DNA from: a virus
DNA: 20,534 nt
IMG/VR virus record: IMGVR_UViG_3300020141_000156
Location: 1 to 20,534 of that record
Strand: one strand, 5' to 3'
This document shows, one piece after another, positions 14,534-20,534 of this stretch. The first letter of the stretch is position 1, and each line of letters opens with the position of its first letter. A program made the position numbers and the translations under genes. Under the pieces are notes generated by a model. It had not been told where the DNA came from, ran no database searches, and saw only the letters and a list, made by a program, of their open reading frames with translations.

Positions 14534-15802
14534 TTAGTAATTAATATACTTATTAATGTTACCGTCCTGAGTAGTAGCGCCTGGACTGACAACTGTTTGA
14601 GGGGTGAAGCTATGAAGTACGGTGGCTTGTACGCTAACTGTTAACACAGTTGGGAGTATTGTACCGTCCTCTGTATCCCAGGGTACATCTGTTTCAACAT
14701 TTACATTCACACTATTCATAATAACAGGAGTATCTACAAGATAGTTACCAAATGTTAATTTCACAACTGTTCCTCTCATTAACCCTGCTGAGCTGTAGCT
14801 TGGGGCTGTGGTTGAGATAAGCAGATTAGCTTTTTCGTAGATTGGAGTAAGCTCTTTTTTACTAAATGCTGCGAGCCTGAAAGAGAATCCTAAACTTCTG
14901 CTATGATTTTGAAATACATAAAAGTTTTCTCCTCTTCCAACATAAGATGTTCCGTTCCAAGTTCCTGTATTATTATCTGAGAATGAGGTAATAAACGGTC
15001 TAACTTTTATCACCGATACATCTTCTAATGCACCTTGTGATGATATTTTTAAGATTTTAAAAGTAAATGGTACTAAATCTTTCGCAGTATCGGCATCTGC
15101 TTGTGCTTGAGAAGTAAATATCTCGGTAGCGTTAATTAGATCTATAGTACCTACCTGTCCAAAGCCGTACCCGGTTTCTAAACTCTCTCTGTTGTTAAAT
15201 TTTCTTATTTGAATAGGTGCGTTCTTTTCGCCTTTAGCTTTTCTTGAATTGCCTTTAACTATCTCCGAGGCTGGGGTAGAACCGGTGTCTTCTTTGTTAA
15301 GCTGTAACGTGATATCGGTTGCTTCTCCTACGATGGGCCCGTTCGCATTATCTGTAATAGTACCTAGTTGGCTTGCTCTGCTAAGCAGCCTGGTCGGGAT
15401 ATTAAAAGCACGACCTGTTCTTGATGTACCTCCAACTATACCGCTGTATAGTGCGTTTGATGCTGCATTATCAACCCCGGTATAAAAATGCCCTCTGCCT
15501 GAAGGTAAGAAATGTGTTCCAGTTCCGTTGACTGGTACTTGAGCTATAATATTTGCTAGTATCCTGGCTGTTTGAGGGATTGCGTTAAACCCTTCTTTTC
15601 CTGCCAGCAACAATGCCTGCTTAGCAGCAAAGGTAGGTCCTTTATCGAGCAACATTCGAGTAATACGTAGGGTATCATCGATCCGGGCTTGTATCTGTCC
15701 GGATGCCGGACGGCCAGGATTATCTACATCCTTTTGAACATACGGGCCGTTGCCTCCATAGGTAAGGGCTTTTAGGTTGGTCTGCAGATCAATTAACGGC
15801 AT
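14534..15802 (-). CDS. Conserved tail/baseplate structural protein (possible tube-baseplate junction), 422 aa
   Basis: Gene between the tape measure and the LysM-like protein. The first ~220 residues are variable in look, with Gly/Asn/Thr-rich stretches. Residues about 244-376 form a conserved-looking beta-rich domain with VIKVRPFITSFSDN (265-277), YVGRGENFYVFQN (287-299), an FRLAAFSKKEL segment and a TAPSYSSAGLMRGTVVKLT segment. I recall this block as a common structural protein in aquatic T4-like phages. A link to the tube-baseplate junction or to the tail tip is inferred from position: it follows the tape measure and precedes the hub. No enzymatic residues, cysteines or membrane segments are evident. 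It begins two bases after the tape measure stop. Confidence 0.72.
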   Translation of the reverse strand: MPLIDLQTNLKALTYGGNGPYVQKDVDNPGRPASGQIQARIDDTLRITRMLLDKGPTFAAKQALLLAGKEGFNAIPQTARILANIIAQVPVNGTGTHFLPSGRGHFYTGVDNAASNALYSGIVGGTSRTGRAFNIPTRLLSRASQLGTITDNANGPIVGEATDITLQLNKEDTGSTPASEIVKGNSRKAKGEKNAPIQIRKFNNRESLETGYGFGQVGTIDLINATEIFTSQAQADADTAKDLVPFTFKILKISSQGALEDVSVIKVRPFITSFSDNNTGTWNGTSYVGRGENFYVFQNHSRSLGFSFRLAAFSKKELTPIYEKANLLISTTAPSYSSAGLMRGTVVKLTFGNYLVDTPVIMNSVNVNVETDVPWDTEDGTILPTVLTVSVQATVLHSFTPQTVVSPGATTQDGNINKYINY

Positions 15803-15803
15803 G

Positions 15804-18173
15804 TTATATTCTGTAAGTGTTTCTGGTTAATGCTGCGCCTCCGGCCATAACCGTACCAACTTCGTGATACCCTAAGTATACATTTGCAGGTTTATTTTCT
15901 CCTAACTTATCAAGCTTACTCATAAGCTGATTCAAAGGAATAACTGCTTCTGCTTGTCCGCCTTCTCCTACGTGTGCTAGAGTTGGTTTAGTCACAATTC
16001 CTCCTGATGCTAGCTTTGGTGCATCACTGGTAAGTAGTCCGTAAACTCCTCCTAAACCTAATCCTATCAGTGCTCCTGGTACTCCTCCAACCATCGCACC
16101 CATGCTTGCTCCTGTTAGGGCTGTAGATCCTATTCCGGCCCAATGGGCTCCGGTTTCGTTACCTGATTCTGCTAGATTAGATTGTAGTGCGTTTAATCCA
16201 TATGCTCCGATTCCTAACCCTAAGCCTCCGGCAATACGTCCCATTCCCGGCATACGCATGCCTCCGGCAGCAGGTACCGCAGCACCGGCGCCTCTTTGGG
16301 CTTGGTACATCGCAGACATTTGAGAAGAATTAAGTCCCTGGCCTGCCATTGACTTTTGAAAAGCGTTCCAACCCATTCCGGAAGAACCGGCAGCTAGTGT
16401 ACTCATACCGGCAGCTGCGCTGGCAGCTCCTCCGGAAAGTTTACCCATGATTCCGGTCATGTTAAGTAATTGATTACCTAATCCTGTAAATCTTAGTGCT
16501 GCAATTCCTCCTAATACGATTGCTAACATCTTAGCTCCACCGACTACGTTCTCCATCAATTCAGCAAGCTTCTCTACTGCAATAGCAATACGCTCCTGAA
16601 TTGACATGTTTTCCATTTGATCGGCCAATTCGCCTTCTCCTAATCTTCTTCTGGCTTCTTCTACCCCGTATGTCTTAACGTCCTGTAGGTAGCGCTGCTT
16701 AGCTTGATCTATTCCTTGAATGTCTTCGTAACCGGCTTGTTTTTTAAGCTTTACTAAGGTTTCTTGATCTAGCAACATCTTACCCATATCCTGACGGGTC
16801 AATCCTAAAGATTTGGCAAGTGCTTCTTGAGCAATTACGTTCATCCTTCCAAATTCAGCTGCAGAACCTACATTTTTAGCGATTTCATCCGCTAGAATAT
16901 CTTGACGGCCCATTAGGGCTGCGGCTCTAGCTCTTTCTAAATTAAGCTCTCTACCGGTTAGTAGTTCGGCTTCTAATTCGCTAGCTATAGAACTTTCAAA
17001 ATCAAGTAAACTACTTGCAGATGATTCGATCATCTGTAGGTTTAGTCCGTACTGTCGGGCTTTGTATGCAGCTGCTGCTAGGTTTACTCCTTGCTGCTGT
17101 AGAGTGAGTACGGTAGCTGCTGATAGTCCTGATATATCTTGTAGGATTGCTTTTTCGTCGATAGCAAGTCCGGTTGCTATATTCCTAGCACGGACCTCTC
17201 CTACTATATTAGATAAATAATCTTTAGCATTGCCGCCAATCTGTGCCTGTATTTTTGACATAGTAGCAGCTTGGTCGGCTGATAATCCTAGGCGGGTGGA
17301 CATTATAGAGAAAGACTCAGCAACGTCTCCGGAATACATCACGGCTGTTCCCAGAGCCTTATTTAGATCAGTGTTAGCTTGTACAAGTTTCTTACCAGTC
17401 TGAAATGCGTAGTCACTCTCTCTGGCGATCTTATTAAACTCCATACTAACCTTGCTAGCTTCATCGTAACTAAGGTTTAACTGGTTAGCAATATTACCGG
17501 TCTTTTGATCAACAGATGCAAAGAGAGTTGCAAGTAACGGCAGTACAGAGCTCCTACCAATCTCTAAAATACCAGCCGCCATCGGATTTATACCTTTGTT
17601 TGCGGCATCTTTAGCAGCGGCGGCGGCTCGATCGAAAGCACCGCCAAGAGCATTACCTGCAACCGGTATTCCTCTAAGGAAGTCTCCTATTTTACTAAAT
17701 TTTTCTGCAGAGATAGCAACCTTCTTTGCCTGGTCTGCAACTTGAGCCATTCCAGCAGCCTGTGCTTTGATTGTTTCAACGCCGTCGTATAGAGCTTCTA
17801 AGGTTCTCTTTATACCTACTAGCTCTTGTGCAGAAGCAGTTTTTGCTTTCTCTAGGAGAACTACACGATCGATCTCTAGTGAGACCATCGCTCTTTTAAT
17901 CTTCTGAGTTTCTTTAAGGATAGCTTCTTCGCTACGTTGCTGACTGACTACCTCAGATAGTTCGGAGGCCAGGTTTTCGTAGCTACTAGCTGTTTCGCGT
18001 AAAGTACGGTTAATACTTATACTCAATCCATCCGTAGCTTGAGCCATGCCCACGATCTCCCTAGCAATACTTCTTAAGGTACCGGCAGTTTCTTTAAACT
18101 GGGTAGCTGATACTAGCGGGTCAACATTACCGAATGGTGCTGGTTGTGGGTTGTTTGGATCGTTAACTGCCAT
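15804..18173 (-). CDS. Tail tape measure protein
   Basis: Sets tail length and is ejected through the tube at infection. Typical features: long helical, coiled-coil-prone N-terminal half (residues 25-170, rich in Ala, Glu, Lys); Ala/Leu-rich repeats of helices to about 540; a hydrophobic segment at 542-562 (MLAIVLGGIAALRF within it); a Gly/Ala/Met-rich low-complexity region (575-720); and the common tape-measure C-terminal motif ASGGIVTKPTLAHVGEGG with AEAVIPL (722-747). At 789 aa, the usual 0.15 nm per residue rule suggests a tail tube near 120 nm; this is an estimate. It lies directly downstream of the two putative chaperone genes and upstream of baseplate genes, the canonical order. TCCTCC, not an SD, precedes the ATG. 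Confidence 0.93.
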   Translation of the reverse strand: MAVNDPNNPQPAPFGNVDPLVSATQFKETAGTLRSIAREIVGMAQATDGLSISINRTLRETASSYENLASELSEVVSQQRSEEAILKETQKIKRAMVSLEIDRVVLLEKAKTASAQELVGIKRTLEALYDGVETIKAQAAGMAQVADQAKKVAISAEKFSKIGDFLRGIPVAGNALGGAFDRAAAAAKDAANKGINPMAAGILEIGRSSVLPLLATLFASVDQKTGNIANQLNLSYDEASKVSMEFNKIARESDYAFQTGKKLVQANTDLNKALGTAVMYSGDVAESFSIMSTRLGLSADQAATMSKIQAQIGGNAKDYLSNIVGEVRARNIATGLAIDEKAILQDISGLSAATVLTLQQQGVNLAAAAYKARQYGLNLQMIESSASSLLDFESSIASELEAELLTGRELNLERARAAALMGRQDILADEIAKNVGSAAEFGRMNVIAQEALAKSLGLTRQDMGKMLLDQETLVKLKKQAGYEDIQGIDQAKQRYLQDVKTYGVEEARRRLGEGELADQMENMSIQERIAIAVEKLAELMENVVGGAKMLAIVLGGIAALRFTGLGNQLLNMTGIMGKLSGGAASAAAGMSTLAAGSSGMGWNAFQKSMAGQGLNSSQMSAMYQAQRGAGAAVPAAGGMRMPGMGRIAGGLGLGIGAYGLNALQSNLAESGNETGAHWAGIGSTALTGASMGAMVGGVPGALIGLGLGGVYGLLTSDAPKLASGGIVTKPTLAHVGEGGQAEAVIPLNQLMSKLDKLGENKPANVYLGYHEVGTVMAGGAALTRNTYRI

Positions 18174-18189
18174 GGAGGACTCTATATGT

Positions 18190-18197
18190 AATAAATA
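18190..18197 (-). promoter_or_regulatory. Near-match TATTTATT box before tape measure gene
   Basis: Coding-strand TATTTATT, one base off the recurring TATTTATA octamer, eight bases after the stop of the preceding gene and 16 bases before the tape measure ATG. Position matches the exact copies, so it is listed as a probable variant. Confidence 0.25.
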
Positions 18198-18205
18198 GAA
18201 CTGTG

Positions 18206-18451
18206 CTATTTTTTAGCAACCTTTGTTACATAACTAGGTACCTGCACCATTTTACCGCTATTTTCAGCGGTAGCTTCCTGTACTCCTGATATTTTCTTCT
18301 GTTGCTGTTCTAGCTCTCGGTTCTGCTTATCGTAGTACTCCTTAATTTTTTCATACGTAAAATTACGTAACCAGATAGGCATACTGTAGATAGTGTCCCA
18401 ACTGTATCCTCCATTTCCATGAAAAACTATTTCATGGATTTGACTAAACAT
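18206..18451 (-). CDS. Second tail-assembly chaperone-like protein (possibly expressed by frameshift)
   Basis: With the ATG at 18451 (MFSQIHEIVFHGNGGYSW) the product is 81 aa and starts seven bases after the stop of the upstream 248-codon gene. The body (MPIWLRNFTYEKIKEYYDKQ) is aromatic and charged, resembling small proteins I recall beside gp26-like proteins in T4-like phages; the C-terminal 30 residues look disordered. The frame stays open upstream, inside the 248-codon gene, back to a TTG at 18544, and the residues just before the ATG (GLTLSYRAA) look coding. A run of seven T (18479-18485) in the overlap would allow a slip that joins both frames into one protein of about 332 residues, as tail chaperones G/GT do. 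Separate initiation is the conservative reading. The gene lies directly before the tape measure. Confidence 0.7.
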   Translation of the reverse strand: MFSQIHEIVFHGNGGYSWDTIYSMPIWLRNFTYEKIKEYYDKQNRELEQQQKKISGVQEATAENSGKMVQVPSYVTKVAKK

Positions 18452-18458
18452 TGCTGCT

Positions 18459-19205
18459 CTATAGCTTAACGTCAGGCCAAAAAAAGGTAATCCCGATTGG
18501 TAGGGCAGCCTCCTTCTCTGCTCCGTTTTCGTCTTCGTATTCAAATAGTAGGTTTACATCTGGTGCAACTTTACTGTACTCCTCTCTTAGAGCTCTAGCA
18601 TCTTTTGCTAGTAAGTATCCATCTACAAACTCTCTGATATCTTTTTGGTCTCTTAATCCATTAACTGAAGTAATAAGGTATTTTAACCGGGTAGTGACTT
18701 CTGATAGATTATCTTTGTTAATTTTTTGAAGTCCTTTAATTTCCTGGTCGATCTTCTTTTCGTCTCCGTGAGTAAGAAGTTTAAACGTTAACACATCTCC
18801 GGTTGAAGGCAAGTTAAAGTCAAATTCATTGTGACCTCTTTTAATATTGCTTTCGGATTCAAATCGAGTATTTAGTAGTGAGAGGTCAACCGAAGTGGGT
18901 TTTCCATTGAAATCAAATTCATAGTCCTTACCGTAGGAAAGAATACGGGCAGCTATCATAATAGCATTTTTATCCCCGATAATCAAATCGTCATAATTAA
19001 ACTCCGTTACTAGCATTGACTTCAACAACCTGTCAATAACAGTACCGTTCTTAATGTAGTTTTGGTTGGTAAGAATGTCTTCTTCTTTTGCTGTCATGTA
19101 CTTCATTTCGATAGTACCGCCGGATAGAGGATGCTCTTCTGGATATAGTAAGCCTTTTGACGGAAGTTCTACTGTTTCAGTAGGTAACTTAAATTTTGAT
19201 TCCAT
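18459..19205 (-). CDS. gp26-like baseplate/tail assembly protein, probable tail-assembly chaperone
   Basis: Protein of 248 aa with the conserved start ELPSKGLLYP (13-22), then a GGTIEMKYMTAKEEDILTN block (29-47) and an IIGDKNAIMIAARILSYG stretch (near 76-93). I associate this pattern with the T4 gp26-type baseplate hub assembly family. T4 gp26 carries cysteines after the last block; here none are present (FDFNG instead). The position between tail tube and tape measure is that of the tail-assembly chaperone in most tailed phages, and an overlapping second frame follows, as in G/GT systems. A terminator and an A/T-rich palindrome lie upstream, so this may be the first gene of its own transcript. 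It ends WPDVKL after the T7 run at 18479-18485. Confidence 0.78.
   Translation of the reverse strand: MESKFKLPTETVELPSKGLLYPEEHPLSGGTIEMKYMTAKEEDILTNQNYIKNGTVIDRLLKSMLVTEFNYDDLIIGDKNAIMIAARILSYGKDYEFDFNGKPTSVDLSLLNTRFESESNIKRGHNEFDFNLPSTGDVLTFKLLTHGDEKKIDQEIKGLQKINKDNLSEVTTRLKYLITSVNGLRDQKDIREFVDGYLLAKDARALREEYSKVAPDVNLLFEYEDENGAEKEAALPIGITFFWPDVKL
18479..18485 (-). other. T7 homopolymer, candidate slippery site
   Basis: Coding strand ACC TTT TTT TGG in the frame of the 248-codon gene, six codons before its stop. The downstream frame is +1 (equivalently -2), and both kinds of slip can re-pair perfectly on the T run. An SD-like AGAAGGAGG lies 23 bases upstream (18509-18517), farther than usual stimulators. 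A one-base homopolymer error would also explain the split. Confidence 0.4.
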
Positions 19206-19217
19206 ATAACTGTATTA

Positions 19218-19231
19218 ATTTATATATAAAT
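19218..19231 (-). promoter_or_regulatory. A/T palindrome with TATTTATA box before gp26-like gene
   Basis: ATTTATATATAAAT is a perfect 14-base palindrome, 12 bases upstream of the ATG at 19205 and a few bases after the terminator T tract. It overlaps a coding-strand TATTTATA (19232-19225) and, on the same strand, TATAAATT (19224-19217), one mismatch from the T4 late promoter TATAAATA. Placement right after a terminator makes a promoter likely; a symmetric operator is possible. Confidence 0.45.
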
Positions 19232-19235
19232 ATAT

Positions 19236-19266
19236 GAAAATAAAAAACCCGGCCATATAGACCGGG
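19236..19266 (-). terminator. Intrinsic terminator after tail tube gene
   Basis: On the coding strand, CCCGGTC and GGCCGGG pair over seven base pairs (one G-U) around a TATAT loop (plus-strand arms 19260-19266 and 19248-19254), followed at once by TTTTTTATTTTC. It lies about 28 bases after the tube stop. It would let sheath and tube, needed in many copies, be transcribed separately from the chaperone and tape measure. Confidence 0.88.
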
Positions 19267-19293
19267 CTTATATTTTTTAAAAAGACTAAGTCT

Positions 19294-19779
19294 TTAGAAG
19301 TTCAGTACGCAATAATCCATTGCAAGCTGCAGTTCAACGTTGATGGCATCTTCTGTAGACCAGTTATACTGACCGAAGTTAGAAGAGACTACAAATGAAC
19401 CTTTGATGATCCACTCACCGACTATATCACCTACTGGTCCTAGAGCATTCAAGGTAACGTCCTTCTTGTAGAAGTCCGAGTACCCGGCCCGGCCCGTAAC
19501 TGACTCGTATCCAAGTCTAGCCCACTCCATGACCGCCTGTGCACCTGAAGGTGTGATGGGGTCGTAAAGGCTGAGGGTCATGTTCTGCCACTCTCTCTTA
19601 CCTCTAATCTTCCTGTAAGTGTTGATGTGATCAAGCTTGATGACACCGTCTGTGAAGGAAGGTGAAGAGACGCTCTTAACCATGTAAGATGGAATCCCAT
19701 CGATGTACATAATAAATCTGTTAGCTACCTTCGGCTCGAAGGCTGTAAACATAATTTCGTTTGGATCTAGTACTGGCAT
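19294..19779 (-). CDS. Tail tube protein (gp19-like)
   Basis: Major inner-tube protein of the contractile tail, stacking as rings through which DNA passes. The 161-residue length matches T4 gp19 (163). The beta-rich sequence has the family look: an N-terminal FTAFEPKVANRFIMYIDGIPSYMVKSV, then a DHINTYRKIRGKREWQNMTLSLYDPI block and AVMEWARLGYESVTGRAGYS with a C-terminal GEWIIKGSF and NWSTEDAINVELQLAMDYC end. It follows the sheath gene by 32 bases, the standard gp18-gp19 order, and is itself followed by a strong terminator, consistent with high-level expression. The leader AGACCAGCAAA before the ATG has no evident SD. Confidence is high from composition, length and order together. Confidence 0.93.
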   Translation of the reverse strand: MPVLDPNEIMFTAFEPKVANRFIMYIDGIPSYMVKSVSSPSFTDGVIKLDHINTYRKIRGKREWQNMTLSLYDPITPSGAQAVMEWARLGYESVTGRAGYSDFYKKDVTLNALGPVGDIVGEWIIKGSFVVSSNFGQYNWSTEDAINVELQLAMDYCVLNF

Positions 19780-19801
19780 TTTGCTGGTCTGATTATTTAA
19801 T

Positions 19802-19809
19802 TATAAATA
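19802..19809 (-). promoter_or_regulatory. TATTTATA box between sheath and tube genes
   Basis: Coding-strand TATTTATA two bases after the sheath stop and 22 bases before the tube ATG. If it is a late promoter element, it would give the tube gene an independent start; if an AU-rich processing site, it would separate sheath and tube mRNAs. Confidence 0.38.
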
Positions 19810-19811
19810 GC

Positions 19812-20534
19812 TTATACGTTAAACGTTGCTCCCGTAGGCTGGACTACAAAGTCTAGTACGATGAATTCTGCTGTCTTGGTAGGCTGGATAAAGATCTGAC
19901 CTACTAGCTGGTTGCGGTCAATGACGTCAGCAGTGTTGTTGGTGTCATCCATTAATACTCTGTAAGCGTATAGGCCTTGTCTCTGTACTACCGTCTCAAG
20001 GTAAGGATTAACATTAGCAAGGAATCTGTTACGGGTAGCGATTGTGTTCTGCTCAAATACCAAAGTGTTGGCTTGATCTCCGATGAAGTTCTTAAGGTTG
20101 ATAAGAAGTCTGCGGACGTTGACCCGGTCTAAAGCCGAAGCCTTAGTCTGCAAGGTCTTCTGACCGTAAGCAACTACGCCTGAACCTGGGAATGTAGCGA
20201 GCGGGTTTATTTTGGCGAGGTACAACGTATCTCTGTCTGATTGAGAAAGCTTTCTCTGTGCCATTGTAACACCGGGAATACCGCCTCTTAGTAGGCCTGC
20301 TGGTGCGAACCATTCTGCTCCTACTCTGTCGTTGAAAGCTAGTACTCCTCCCATCACTGTTGAGGCTGGAGACCAGATGTCTCTGCCCAGTTCCTGGCTT
20401 CTTACTTTAACCCATGGCCAGTACGTGGCTGCGAAGGAGCTGTTCAGTGAAGCGGCTTCTGTGGCTGCTGTACCGATCACCCCGCTATAAGGTACCGTAT
20501 CTAGAATGTAGATAAGATCTCCTCTTTCTTCTGC
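19812..20534 (-). CDS. Contractile tail sheath protein, C-terminal part (runs off right edge)
   Basis: The frame is open to the window edge, so this is the last 240 residues of a larger protein; the GTG at 20480 is an internal Val, and in-frame residues upstream of it (RGDLIYILDTVPYSG) are typical sheath sequence. Family landmarks follow: SSFAATYWPWVKVRSQELGR, a WSPASTVMGGVLAFNDRVGAEWFAPAG stretch (the conserved proline/aromatic region preceding the handshake domain), INPLATFPGSGVVAYGQKTL, and VNVRRLLINLKNFI with a C-terminal ADVIDRNQLVGQIFIQPTKTAEFIVLDF. The sheath surrounds the tube and contracts on infection. Order sheath then tube is as in T4 gp18-gp19. Confidence 0.95.
   Translation of the reverse strand, partial: AEERGDLIYILDTVPYSGVIGTAATEAASLNSSFAATYWPWVKVRSQELGRDIWSPASTVMGGVLAFNDRVGAEWFAPAGLLRGGIPGVTMAQRKLSQSDRDTLYLAKINPLATFPGSGVVAYGQKTLQTKASALDRVNVRRLLINLKNFIGDQANTLVFEQNTIATRNRFLANVNPYLETVVQRQGLYAYRVLMDDTNNTADVIDRNQLVGQIFIQPTKTAEFIVLDFVVQPTGATFNV

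Noticed and set aside
20478-20480. GTG as the start of the sheath gene
   Set aside because: The frame is open to the window edge and the upstream residues (DLIYILD) fit the sheath family, so it is an internal Val in a truncated gene.
1-20534. Defence, CRISPR, toxin-antitoxin, integrase or transposon systems
   Set aside because: No matching motifs or repeats were found; every sizeable minus-strand gene fits a lytic phage tail, replication or nucleotide module or is an unrecognised small protein.

Overview
This window is an internal piece of a large tailed-phage genome with a contractile, T4-like (myovirus-type) tail. All convincing genes lie on the minus strand and are packed with gaps of 0 to about 90 bases. 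No stretch over 300 bases lacks a gene, and I see no tRNA, rRNA, CRISPR array, insertion sequence or integrase. The phage call rests on a tail sheath, tail tube, tape measure and baseplate hub running directly into a phage-type replication and nucleotide-synthesis block. The host cannot be named. Shine-Dalgarno sequences are weak or missing before most genes and leaders are A/T-rich, which would suit a host that relies little on SD pairing, but this is only a hint. Several proteins (the family A polymerase, the compact ribonucleotide reductase, the 422- and 368-residue tail proteins) remind me of uncultured aquatic T4-like phages; that is recollection, not a search.

Reading in the direction of transcription (right to left): (1) Tail module, 20534 to about 10379: C-terminal part of the sheath, tube protein, a strong intrinsic terminator, two small genes in the canonical tail-assembly-chaperone position, the tape measure, a conserved tail/baseplate protein, a LysM-like baseplate protein, two hub-type proteins (the second ending in an M15 peptidoglycan peptidase domain) and a 203-residue protein of unknown role. 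(2) Replication/recombination module, about 10338 to 4169: a compact family A DNA polymerase, a 151-residue unknown, an ssDNA-binding protein with an acidic DDLPF tail, a UvsX/RecA-type recombinase, a FEN/RNase H-type 5' nuclease and a DnaB-type helicase. The last four are almost fused head to tail and probably translationally coupled. (3) Nucleotide module, about 4144 to 864: an intrinsic terminator, then nrdB, a 172-residue unknown and nrdA, making a class I ribonucleotide reductase that would supply dNTPs to the replication block. (4) Left end, 839 to 1: two small unknown genes and the start of a probable fibre or appendage protein that leaves the window.

The observations most worth following are a possible programmed frameshift (or a homopolymer error) joining the two chaperone genes at a T7 run; an 8-base box TATTTATA (coding-strand sense) that recurs only in intergenic gaps, usually just after stop codons; a terminator with an overlapping competing hairpin before nrdB; and a polymerase whose family A motifs are altered at normally conserved positions.
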